Assembly: GCA_021647365.1 (NCBI GenBank)
Contig: JAKIUW010000033.1
Coordinates: forward strand, 1-36,181
Length of the DNA stretch: 36,181 nt
Direction of reading: 5' to 3'
Origin: Cocleimonas sp.
GTDB taxonomy: Bacteria; Pseudomonadota; Gammaproteobacteria; Thiotrichales; Thiotrichaceae
Shown: piece by piece, positions 1-6,684 of the stretch
Layout: each line of letters opens with the position of its first letter
Position numbering within the stretch: position 1 is the stretch's first letter
Translations under genes and position numbers: made by a program
The notes under the pieces: generated by a model
Told to the model about the DNA's origin: nothing
The model's input: the letters and a program-made list of their open reading frames with translations, nothing else
Database searches by the model: none

Positions 1-2
1 TG

Positions 3-911
3 ACTTCTGATGGTTTCTTTCAAGATTTAGATGAAACTCAACCACAAAAAGTCGTCGTCGTCGGGGGTGGCTACATCGCCCTAGAACTCGCCATGCTCAT
101 GGACGGGTTAGGCTCAGACGTATCTGTACTACACCAAGGCTGGCCAGTGCTTGAAGGCTTTGATGGCACCATCCAAACAGCCTTACGCAAACAAATGGAA
201 GATGATAATATTGCACTTTTTGACGATGAAATTATCGCCAAAGTTGAAGAGCAATCAGACAGCAGCGAAGATAAAAAACTGCTCACCATTCACTTTAAAG
301 ATGGCACGACAATTACTGATGTTGAGGCGCTCATTTGGGCAATCGGGCGTAAGCCAAATACCGATACTATCGGTTTAGAAAATACCGATGTAAGACTTGA
401 TCAGCGCGGCATGGTGGTGGTTGATGACTTTGAGAAAACCAGCGTTGATGGCATCTACGCCATCGGTGATATTATCGGCAAAGCACCACTCACACCCGTA
501 GCAATAGCCGCAGGTCGTCGCCTAGGTGATCGTTTATACGGCGGGAAACCAGACCGTAAAATGTCGTATGATCATATCGCCACAGTTATGTTTACCCACC
601 CACCCATTGGCACAATTGGGTTGAGTGAAGAGAAGGCGAGGGAAGAGCATGGAGACGCTGTAAAAGTCTACCAAACAGACTTTGTACCGTTATATCACCA
701 AATGACACGCCACAAAGCCAAAACACACATGAAGCTCATCGTGCTAGGTGAAGAAGAAAAGATTATTGGCTGTCATGTGATTGGGCTAGGCGCAGATGAA
801 ATGTTGCAAGGTTTTGCTGTGGCTATTCGTATGGGTGCTACTAAGAGTGACTTTGATGATACGATTGCGATACATCCGGTAAGCGCAGAAGAACTAGTAA
901 CAATGAAATAA
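3..911 (+). CDS. gor: Glutathione-disulfide reductase family flavoenzyme (5' partial)
   Basis: The reading frame is open from the window edge, so the FAD-binding N-terminus and redox-active CxxxxC lie outside. What remains is the pyridine-nucleotide domain (GGGYIALE, about nt 63-87), the second FAD motif around GIYAIGDI, and the C-terminal interface domain ending HPVSAEELVTMK. The HPxxAEE motif carries the catalytic His-Glu pair that acts on the partner subunit. Similarity to E. coli Gor, as I recall that sequence, continues to the last residues. The product should be a cytoplasmic homodimer that reduces glutathione disulfide or a related disulfide. One oddity is that the two arginines that hold the NADPH 2'-phosphate in E. 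coli Gor (R198, R204) align with Gln and Glu in the HQGWPVLEGFD stretch (about nt 132-165). NADH use, as in glutathione amide reductase of purple sulfur bacteria, is therefore possible. The family is certain; the exact substrate is not. Confidence 0.9.
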   Translation, partial: TSDGFFQDLDETQPQKVVVVGGGYIALELAMLMDGLGSDVSVLHQGWPVLEGFDGTIQTALRKQMEDDNIALFDDEIIAKVEEQSDSSEDKKLLTIHFKDGTTITDVEALIWAIGRKPNTDTIGLENTDVRLDQRGMVVVDDFEKTSVDGIYAIGDIIGKAPLTPVAIAAGRRLGDRLYGGKPDRKMSYDHIATVMFTHPPIGTIGLSEEKAREEHGDAVKVYQTDFVPLYHQMTRHKAKTHMKLIVLGEEEKIIGCHVIGLGADEMLQGFAVAIRMGATKSDFDDTIAIHPVSAEELVTMK

Positions 912-1046
912 TCGCACAGAGCATCCATCTTTCGTCTCAGCTCGGCGTTGCTCCGATGCTCAATCGGTCACATACTTATTGTATGCTCCCTCTTTGCGCG
1001 TCGGTGCGCCTTGATCTGAAACAAAATCTGGGTGCTCTGAGCGATT
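910..1046. repeat. Long imperfect palindrome between convergent genes (family P, copy 1)
   Basis: The outer arms AATCGCaCAGAGCA (from 910) and TGCTCTGaGCGATT (to 1046) are inverted complements. Pairing continues inward imperfectly to an apical CATAC/GTATG hairpin at 971-985. The element begins inside the TAA of the reductase gene and ends inside the stop codon of the convergent deaminase gene, so it supplies the shared 3' end of both. Internal segments GCGTTG and GCCTTG with a following TCTG match the element at 23488-23608, although the outer arms differ. A bidirectional terminator or mRNA 3'-end stabiliser is the likely role, by inference. Confidence 0.7.
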
Positions 1047-2607
1047 ATTTACTTGCATCTGGGTTTTCAATTAATCCTGCTTCTGCTAATTGCTTTACTA
1101 CCTTCATTTCAAGGACTCTGTATGAGTCTAAGTATTCAAAATTTTTCTTTGTAGAATCCCTTACAGGTATACGTATAGCATTTCCTGAGTTATCTTTTCT
1201 TTCTCCCTTCGGTGTGAAAAAGTGAAGATACCTTCGTGGTGCAACTCCCTCAAAGTGAATAATTTGTAATTTACTTGAATCATCAGTTTCTATATCGATT
1301 GAATCACCATGTAACTCAAGAGCAAGGCTTTTTTCATAAGGTTCAATATAGAATACTTTCTTGATTCCAGCAGCAACTATATGTCTTGCGCAATTGTGGC
1401 ATGGAAATGTTGTTGTATAAAGGAGGCCTTTTTGTGTTGCAATGCCACCAGTGCGTGCAATAGAAGTTAAGGCATCCATTTCAGCGTGAACAGACCTTGA
1501 AAACTCAATTAAGTCTTTTAGCCTTGTATTCTTACTAATTGATTCTACTAATTTCTCAGCAACATCATTGGAGATAGTAGCTTCGTTGATTAATATATTT
1601 TTAATATTATCTTTCAACGTGTTTTTATAAACATCATTTGAGCACTTACTGTCTCTAAAATTCACACATCTATAATCTTCCTTTTTATCAGACTCGTTAT
1701 ATAAACCACCTCCTGCTTTAGGTACATCATTACAACCAGTAGCAAGTATATTTCCTTTTTTATCTGTAATTGCAGCCCCAACCTGACGTGACATGCAGGC
1801 TGATCTTAGTCCTGCCGAATATGCAACATACATAGCATATTCATGTTGGCTTGGAGTTATTCCATTAGCTCCATGAATAAGTTTAATTAATCTTTCTACT
1901 TGATCAGTGGTGTGACTACTTGATAAGTTATTTCGAACAAAAAAATCTGCAAATAATAATGTTTTGTCTAACTGCTGCCCATGTTTTTCATCTTCTTTAC
2001 GGTCTCTATCAATAATTTTTTCAGCGTCACTCACATTGATACCAGAACTTTTTAAATGACTTTTCCTTAGGTTATAACTTGCTAATACACCAATCATTAC
2101 AAATAGTTTCCCATAAACTGACCATAGGAACTCAACTTCTTCAGGGTGTTTTAATTGATCTATTAAATAAGCTGTTTTTTCAGGGACATGTGATTCAATA
2201 TCTTCATTATTAGGAATTGTTGAAGTACGTTTCTCAGTTATTTTAGAGGTTGCCAGCTCAGCAAGAATATCATTGCCATATTTTTCTCTTAAGGCGTTAC
2301 CTGCTGATTGTAACGTCATAAATCTGTCAACAGGTGGATTATGTTTAATACTGAGTTCTTCTTTATGATCTAAATCAGATATTATTCTACTGAGTTTAAT
2401 GATTTCTACAGTATATCCATTTGATTCTAATATCTGCTTTGTGGTATCAAGAGCAAGATCAATTCCGCATCCTACAGCGCCACTAAAACCTAATATTAGT
2501 TCTTTAGATTCTCGTGTTTTTAAAAGTTCTCTAGTAGAGCTTGCTGATTTTTTTAATTCGACGGCTTTTGGTTTGGTTCTTTTTATATTTTCAGTAGCCT
2601 TGCCCAT
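1045..2607 (-). CDS. avcD: Anti-phage dCTP/dCMP deaminase, AvcD/DcdV type
   Basis: This 520-residue protein has two parts. The N-terminal half is P-loop-kinase-like and starts with a glycine-rich loop (GFSGAVGCG, residues 40-48) that lacks the usual Walker lysine. The C-terminal half is a deoxycytidylate deaminase domain with the zinc and catalytic signature HAE at 374-376 and PCHNC at 402-406. This architecture and length match AvcD/DcdV of the Vibrio cholerae VSP-1 island. That enzyme depletes deoxycytidine nucleotides when phage infection relieves inhibition by an upstream RNA (AvcI/DifV). The start is well supported by an AAAGGAGG Shine-Dalgarno sequence 5 nt before the ATG. A hairpin overlaps that ribosome binding site. 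The region is AT-rich compared with the adjoining reductase gene and sits beside a toxin-antitoxin pair, which suits a horizontally acquired defence module. The family call is strong; defence function is inferred from homologues. Confidence 0.85.
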   Translation of the reverse strand: MGKATENIKRTKPKAVELKKSASSTRELLKTRESKELILGFSGAVGCGIDLALDTTKQILESNGYTVEIIKLSRIISDLDHKEELSIKHNPPVDRFMTLQSAGNALREKYGNDILAELATSKITEKRTSTIPNNEDIESHVPEKTAYLIDQLKHPEEVEFLWSVYGKLFVMIGVLASYNLRKSHLKSSGINVSDAEKIIDRDRKEDEKHGQQLDKTLLFADFFVRNNLSSSHTTDQVERLIKLIHGANGITPSQHEYAMYVAYSAGLRSACMSRQVGAAITDKKGNILATGCNDVPKAGGGLYNESDKKEDYRCVNFRDSKCSNDVYKNTLKDNIKNILINEATISNDVAEKLVESISKNTRLKDLIEFSRSVHAEMDALTSIARTGGIATQKGLLYTTTFPCHNCARHIVAAGIKKVFYIEPYEKSLALELHGDSIDIETDDSSKLQIIHFEGVAPRRYLHFFTPKGERKDNSGNAIRIPVRDSTKKNFEYLDSYRVLEMKVVKQLAEAGLIENPDASK

Positions 2608-2632
2608 ATCAACCTCCTTTATGTGGTTGATA
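2607..2632 (-). promoter_or_regulatory. Hairpin covering the avcD ribosome binding site
   Basis: Read on the minus strand, TATCAACC and GGTTGATA form a perfect 8-bp stem around a 10-nt loop, ACATAAAGGA. The Shine-Dalgarno sequence AAAGGAGG straddles the loop and the 3' stem, and the stem ends at the A of the start codon. Folding would restrict ribosome access and so limit deaminase translation. The pairing is visible directly; the control role is inference. Confidence 0.55.
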
Positions 2633-2900
2633 GAATAATACCCTAAAATTTAGTAGATTAAGTTATTTATTACCATGTGAGCTTTTCAGCACTTTCTAAG
2701 ATTCGTGATATGGCTGATGGATTAGAGTTATTTTGTTTTATTGTTTTAGCAGTATTGAAGCAAACTATGTTGTTATTTGAATTATTTAAATAGCTGGATT
2801 TGCTTTCTTTGAGGTTTTTCAACGGTAATTGCATTTGTTTCAAATCGTTGTTATTAACTTTCATAACCTTTGTCCTTGTCCTTAGGTTAACTTATCTCTC
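2608..2900 (-). ncRNA. Candidate AvcI/DifV-like leader or inhibitory RNA
   Basis: In characterised AvcID systems a short RNA encoded immediately 5' of the deaminase gene, in the same direction, inhibits the enzyme. This interval occupies that position and holds no other recognised gene. It includes a 64-codon ORF, a stretch rich in A and U, and the ribosome-site hairpin. I could not define its ends or align it to a known AvcI, so the call rests on position only. Confidence 0.3.
2670..2864 (-). CDS. Small Asn/Lys-rich ORF upstream of the deaminase
   Basis: A 64-codon ORF ends 62 nt before avcD and has AAAGG 3 nt before its ATG. The predicted peptide is rich in Asn, Ser and Lys, has no membrane segment or motif I recognise, and ends in ESAEKLTW. 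It could be a real small protein co-transcribed with the deaminase. It could also be an incidental ORF inside a regulatory RNA. In V. cholerae the inhibitory RNA is, as I recall, also overlapped by a short ORF that is not needed for activity, so coding status is doubtful. Confidence 0.35.
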   Translation of the reverse strand: MKVNNNDLKQMQLPLKNLKESKSSYLNNSNNNIVCFNTAKTIKQNNSNPSAISRILESAEKLTW

Positions 2901-3004
2901 GGTAGAGTTAAATTTGGTATAATGCGCGTTAAAGGATAACTTTCATCGTTATAAATGTCTATTAAAAAGTTAGGTTGGTAAGCACCTACATTTCGATAGA
3001 AGAC

Positions 3005-3027
3005 AATAATTAGGGTCAGAGTAAAAT
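3005..3027 (+). repeat. Remnant resembling ends of RAYT/IS200-like elements
   Basis: The stretch around TTAGGGTCAGAGTAAAAT resembles a sequence I remember as common beside REP-type transposase genes in gammaproteobacteria. No transposase gene adjoins it here, so at most it is a scar. The resemblance is from memory and was not searched. Confidence 0.3.
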
Positions 3028-3076
3028 AAAAACCTCATAAGTAGCTATTTTACAAAAATAACCATATACATTATAA

Positions 3077-3104
3077 TTATAACACGTTACATAACAGGTT
3101 ATAA
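3077..3104 (+). promoter_or_regulatory. Candidate RHH antitoxin operator
   Basis: TTATAAC (3077-3083) and GTTATAA (3098-3104) form a perfect 7-bp inverted repeat separated by 14 nt, ending 2 nt before the antitoxin start codon. Ribbon-helix-helix antitoxins commonly autorepress by binding such paired half-sites. The region is also AT-rich enough to hold the promoter. The repeat is visible; binding is inferred. Confidence 0.45.
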
Positions 3105-3106
3105 AA

Positions 3107-3343
3107 ATGCACTTCAATATCTACCTAGATGACAACTTAGGTGAGCGCTTAATAAAAGCCACTAAAGAAAGCCATAAGTCCCGTAATGCTTTGATTCGGG
3201 AAGCGGTGGATTTGTGGTTGAGAACTAATGAAAACTCGTCGTGGCCTAAGCAGATTATGGAATTTGAAGGAGTTGCTGATTTTCCTGCTTTTGAGTCTTA
3301 TCGGGATGAATTGAAAGATGTTAAGGATGATCCTTTTGCATGA
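3107..3343 (+). CDS. Ribbon-helix-helix (CopG/Arc type) antitoxin
   Basis: This 78-residue protein has an N-terminal ribbon-helix-helix pattern: a short strand (HFNIYLDDNL, residues 2-11), then helices covering about 12-45 with KATKESHKSRNALIREAV. The acidic C-terminal tail ends DVKDDPFA. Such proteins dimerise to bind operator DNA and use the tail to neutralise a partner toxin. The next gene, a PIN-domain toxin, overlaps it by 4 nt (ATGA), which implies translational coupling and the usual antitoxin-first order. An inverted repeat just upstream is a plausible autoregulatory site. The pair assignment is strong; the exact antitoxin subfamily is not determined. Confidence 0.85.
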   Translation: MHFNIYLDDNLGERLIKATKESHKSRNALIREAVDLWLRTNENSSWPKQIMEFEGVADFPAFESYRDELKDVKDDPFA

Positions 3344-3738
3344 TGTATTTATTAGATACCTGTGTGATCAGTGATTTTGTGATGGGTGAGGCTGGAGTTT
3401 TGGCGCGTTTAAAATCAGAAAAGCCAAAAGATTTAGCTGTTTCTTCGGTGTCTTTAATGGAAATAGAATATGGCTTGGCTTTGAATCCTGCGCGCACTAA
3501 AAAGATTTTACCTGTGATTAATGCTTTATTAAAAATGGTTACAATTATTCCCTATGAGCCAATGGATGCAAAAGCCACGGCATCAATCTGCGCACATTTA
3601 AAAAAAGAAGGAAAACCAATTGGTCCTTATGATGTGATGATTGCAGGTTGTGCATTAAGTCGTCAGTTGGTTATGGTGACTTCAAATACCAAAGAATTTA
3701 ATAGAGTGTTGGGTTTGTCGCTGGAAGATTGGCGATAG
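3340..3738 (+). CDS. vapC: VapC-family PIN-domain toxin ribonuclease
   Basis: This 132-residue PIN protein carries YLLDTCVIS near the N-terminus (first catalytic Asp), MEIEYGL (acidic Glu), and PIGPYDVMIAG (third acidic residue). It ends with VTSNTKEFNRV, where Asn stands at the position often filled by the fourth acidic residue. Family members are Mg2+-dependent ribonucleases that cut tRNA or rRNA when freed from the antitoxin. The start codon overlaps the stop codon of the RHH antitoxin gene. GPYD plus TSNTKEF is typical of the VapC group close to FitB. Family call firm; target RNA unknown. Confidence 0.88.
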   Translation: MMYLLDTCVISDFVMGEAGVLARLKSEKPKDLAVSSVSLMEIEYGLALNPARTKKILPVINALLKMVTIIPYEPMDAKATASICAHLKKEGKPIGPYDVMIAGCALSRQLVMVTSNTKEFNRVLGLSLEDWR

Positions 3739-3782
3739 CTAAAGGTATTTAGGTTATTACTTACTGCTATAGGTTAAAAAGA

Positions 3783-4811
3783 ATGTATATAAAAAGTGTA
3801 TTAATTGCTGGGTTATTTTTTTATTCTCAACTACTTGTCGCTAAATCGCTATCTTTTGGGCATCACGACTGGCAAGTGGTGTGCGATAACACTCATCTAT
3901 GCCGTATTGCGGGTTACTCATCTGATGCAGAAGAGTTAGGAGTTACGGTTTTGCTTGAGCGTAAAGCAGGACCTAAAGAACAGCTAAAAGCAAAGGTACA
4001 GTTATCTGCAGAGCCTGCAGAAATGATAGAACAGCTTCCATCAAGTTTTCAATTAGAAATGCTTATTAATGATAAAAGCTATGGTTTTATTTCAATGAGC
4101 AAAGCATTAATAGCGGCTTTATCAAAAAAGCAAACACAAGCACTTATTGCTTCATTAAAGAAAAGCTCTACAATTATCTGGAGAACAAAAAATATTAGCT
4201 GGAAGCTTTCAGATAAAGGGGCGTCGGCTGTTTTATTAAAGACTGATGAATATCAGAAACGTATTGGTACAGTGGGTGCTTTATCTAAAAAAGGGAAGAA
4301 TAATGAAAACAATGTTTTAAAAGCTAAACCAATTCCAGTGATTTATGCGCAAGCAATCTTAAAAAAGGAAGGTATATTAATTGAAGAAAAGTATAAAAGT
4401 CGTTTAGAAAAAGAAACAATGCTGAATGATGAAGAATGCTCTTCTTCAAAAGAAGAAAAAGAAAAGCTCACTTACTATAATCTATCATCTAACAAACTAT
4501 TGGTTTCAAGACTTTGCTGGAGGGCTGCATATAATGAGGGTTATGCTTTTTGGGTTACCAATAAAAAGCCGCCATTTAATCCAGCGCTTATTACTACAAG
4601 TGGGACTGATTACAGTGTCGCAGGGCAAATAGGAACTATCTCAAATAGCCAAAAAGGTCGTGGTATAGGTGACTGTTGGTCTTACGAAAGCTTTGTTTGG
4701 ACGGGAGAGACTTTTCAATTAAGCTCAGAAGGTACGACAGGCTTTTGTAAAGGCTTTGCGGGTGGTGCGTGGAACTTGCCTACTTTTGTTTCAAAGATAA
4801 GAGTCCGTTAG
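3783..4811 (+). CDS. Secreted DUF1176 family protein
   Basis: This 342-residue protein has a hydrophobic N-terminal segment (residues 4-19) followed by LLVAKS, consistent with a Sec signal peptide and periplasmic location. After it come HHDWQVVCDNTHLCRIAGY and, further on, ISWKLSDKGASAVLLKTDE, both characteristic of the DUF1176 family as I remember it. The C-terminal third contains several cysteines (EECSS, RLCWR, GDCWSYES, TGFCKGF), which could form disulfides in the periplasm. Family function is not established. It starts 45 nt after the VapC gene with no obvious functional link to it, and 262 nt separate it from the next gene. Confidence 0.8.
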   Translation: MYIKSVLIAGLFFYSQLLVAKSLSFGHHDWQVVCDNTHLCRIAGYSSDAEELGVTVLLERKAGPKEQLKAKVQLSAEPAEMIEQLPSSFQLEMLINDKSYGFISMSKALIAALSKKQTQALIASLKKSSTIIWRTKNISWKLSDKGASAVLLKTDEYQKRIGTVGALSKKGKNNENNVLKAKPIPVIYAQAILKKEGILIEEKYKSRLEKETMLNDEECSSSKEEKEKLTYYNLSSNKLLVSRLCWRAAYNEGYAFWVTNKKPPFNPALITTSGTDYSVAGQIGTISNSQKGRGIGDCWSYESFVWTGETFQLSSEGTTGFCKGFAGGAWNLPTFVSKIRVR

Positions 4812-4913
4812 GCTGAGCTTCGTAATAAATGGGTGCCCCAGTTTATTGTTGGATGAAGCTAATGCACTTCCAACCTACTTTCTAATAATAATTACAAATA
4901 TTGTTACAGTGCA

Positions 4914-4988
4914 ATGCGCATTAAAATTAAAACTTATGAAGTTAGAGAATACGAGCCTGTTGGGTATGTAAAAGCCTATGCTGAATAA
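4914..4988 (+). other. Very short ORF in the DUF1176-PAAR gap
   Basis: A 24-codon ORF starting MRIKIKTYEV and ending VKAYAE lies in an otherwise featureless 262-nt gap. It has no clear ribosome binding site. It may be the stub of a decayed gene, and I do not recognise it. Confidence 0.15.
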
Positions 4989-5073
4989 TCAAAACCATTG
5001 CTCGGGTAAAAGTACTTCATGCGATATAAAATGTGTTATAACTACGATATTGCAATTGAATTAGGATACTGAT

Positions 5074-5349
5074 ATGCCACAAGTAGCATTAGTAGGTCAT
5101 CACCATACTTGTCCAATGTACGGTCACGTGGGTGGGCCAATTAGTAGTGGGCAATCTGCTTGCACCATAAACGGCATTCCTGTTGCTGTCGTGGGTGATA
5201 GTTGTGTTTGCTCTTGTCCTAGCCCAGATAAAATTGTGTCAGGTCATGCGTCTGTCACCATTAACGGTATTCCTGTCGCCATTACCACTAGCTCTACAGC
5301 GCACGGAGGCGTAGTTGTGCAGGGTGATCCTTTATTCACGGTTAGTTGA
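5074..5349 (+). CDS. PAAR-domain protein (type VI secretion spike tip)
   Basis: This 91-residue protein consists of a single PAAR domain with little else. It has a His/Cys-rich start (GHHHTCPMYG), two copies of a TINGIPVA motif (about residues 30-37 and 62-69) and CVCSCPSPD between them. PAAR proteins fold into a small cone that sharpens the VgrG spike of type VI secretion systems and related contractile injectors, with a metal ion near the tip. No VgrG, Hcp or effector gene is nearby, so this is an orphan PAAR gene that would depend on a secretion locus elsewhere. The start is preceded by TTAGGA about 7 nt upstream. Confidence 0.85.
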   Translation: MPQVALVGHHHTCPMYGHVGGPISSGQSACTINGIPVAVVGDSCVCSCPSPDKIVSGHASVTINGIPVAITTSSTAHGGVVVQGDPLFTVS

Positions 5350-5460
5350 TCATTTTCTCAAAAGGCATCATATAAAAGTGCGGGGCTTCACGTAAAGTTT
5401 TTGGGTTCAGCTACCGATAACTCTACTATAACTTATTAAAAGCTATGTTAAACTCTGCTC

Positions 5461-5818
<358 letters not shown>

Positions 5819-6141
5819 ACTATTTTCTGCATGGTTTGCATCTCTAAGACCTTCGTTCTGAAGGTTTGAAATGACCGCAAATTAAGAGCCACTCTAAAAA
5901 TGACTTAAATAGACAGTCATTAACTATTTTAATTTACACATCAGTCGAACAAAAGCAATACAGCTCTAATGTTAATTGTGAAGTTCTGATCATATCCTTT
6001 TAATTCAAAAACCTTAGTAATTTTTATTTTGAGTCGAATATCGCTCGATACGCTAACTCCTTGTCTTTTAAAAGAGTTTTTAAGTGTTTCTATCCTAATT
6101 ATTGTTTGTTTTATGATATATTAGTGTTAACATGAAGAAAT
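5819..6141. other. rnpB-mraZ intergenic region
   Basis: About 320 nt without a convincing gene. A small hairpin (ACCTTC / GAAGGT) near 5849-5869 follows rnpB and could be a weak terminator or 3' processing structure, with only a short T-run. The rest is AT-rich. Candidate promoter hexamers for mraZ are TTGTTT at 6102-6107 with TGTTAA at 6125-6130 (17-nt spacing), or the nearby TATATT. Neither is a strong match. Confidence 0.4.
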
Positions 6142-6165
6142 GTGGTGGAAAGTGGATATAAGTGG
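6142..6165 (+). promoter_or_regulatory. MraZ-box array: three GTGG repeats at 10-bp spacing
   Basis: GTGG occurs at 6142, 6152 and 6162, exactly one helical turn apart, within TGTGGTGGAA, AGTGGATATA and AGTGGTTATT. E. coli MraZ represses its own operon by binding three TGGG-type repeats spaced by 5 nt between promoter and gene. Mycoplasma MraZ sites use AAAGTG-type repeats. Location, spacing and sequence fit an autoregulatory site for the dcw operon. Confidence 0.65.
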
Positions 6166-6213
6166 TTATTTATCATCTTTCACTGTTTGAAAAAACTAAA
6201 TTGGCTACTTTTA

Positions 6214-6669
6214 ATGTTCTTAGGTTCTTCTTATTTAAATCTCGATGCGAAAGGGCGGATTGCAATTCCGACTAAGTATCGCGATGAGATTGGGTTGGAT
6301 AATGAGGGTGAGTTGGTTTTAACGGCAGATCACGGTGGTGAATGTTTGGCGTTGTACCCGTTAAGTAAATGGATGGAGACGCAAGCAGCAATTAGAAAAC
6401 TGCCAAATATGAACAAAGGCGTTAAAAATCTGATGCGTACGGTTTTTGGTTATGCAACAGAAGTGAAGATGGATGGACAGGGTCGCATTATGATTTCGGA
6501 GCCATTGCGTGATTTTGGTAAGTTTGATAAGAAAGTTGTTCTAGTGGGTCAAGTCGACAAGTTCGAGTTATGGAGTGAGGACGCATGGCTTGGTGGTGCT
6601 GGAGATAGAGTAGAGATCGCTGAAGATAGTATTCAGAATGATGACTCATTAAAGAATTTTTCAATTTAG
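6214..6669 (+). CDS. mraZ: Transcriptional regulator MraZ
   Basis: MraZ is an AbrB/SpoVT-fold DNA-binding protein that caps dcw clusters and, in E. coli, represses them. The chosen start gives MFLGSSYLNLDAKGRIAIP, aligning with the usual MFRG start and a length of 151 residues (E. coli 152). A reading frame open further upstream would add 24 hydrophobic residues found in no MraZ I know, and its start would fall inside the GTGG repeat array. Two SpoVT-AbrB-like halves are visible: DAKGRIAIPTKYRD at the N-terminus and MDGQGRIMISEPLRDF about residues 88-103, followed by VGQVDKFELWSEDAW. There is no clear Shine-Dalgarno sequence. It is first in the operon, 15 nt before rsmH. Confidence 0.93.
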   Translation: MFLGSSYLNLDAKGRIAIPTKYRDEIGLDNEGELVLTADHGGECLALYPLSKWMETQAAIRKLPNMNKGVKNLMRTVFGYATEVKMDGQGRIMISEPLRDFGKFDKKVVLVGQVDKFELWSEDAWLGGAGDRVEIAEDSIQNDDSLKNFSI

Positions 6670-6684
6670 TGCTGGTTTGACGTT

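Noticed and set aside
956..1225. An 89-codon plus-strand ORF over the palindrome and deaminase 3' end.
   Set aside because: It runs through a palindrome and antisense to a well-supported gene and matches nothing I recognise.
5366..5390. CATCATATAAAAGTGCGGGG after the PAAR gene as a further G-tract repeat copy.
   Set aside because: It matches the head and part of the G-run but lacks the TGTGCTTT tail and has several mismatches, so it may be decay or chance.
6142..6213. A longer mraZ start adding 24 residues.
   Set aside because: The extra residues are not found in MraZ, and the start would lie within the repeat array that looks like the operator.
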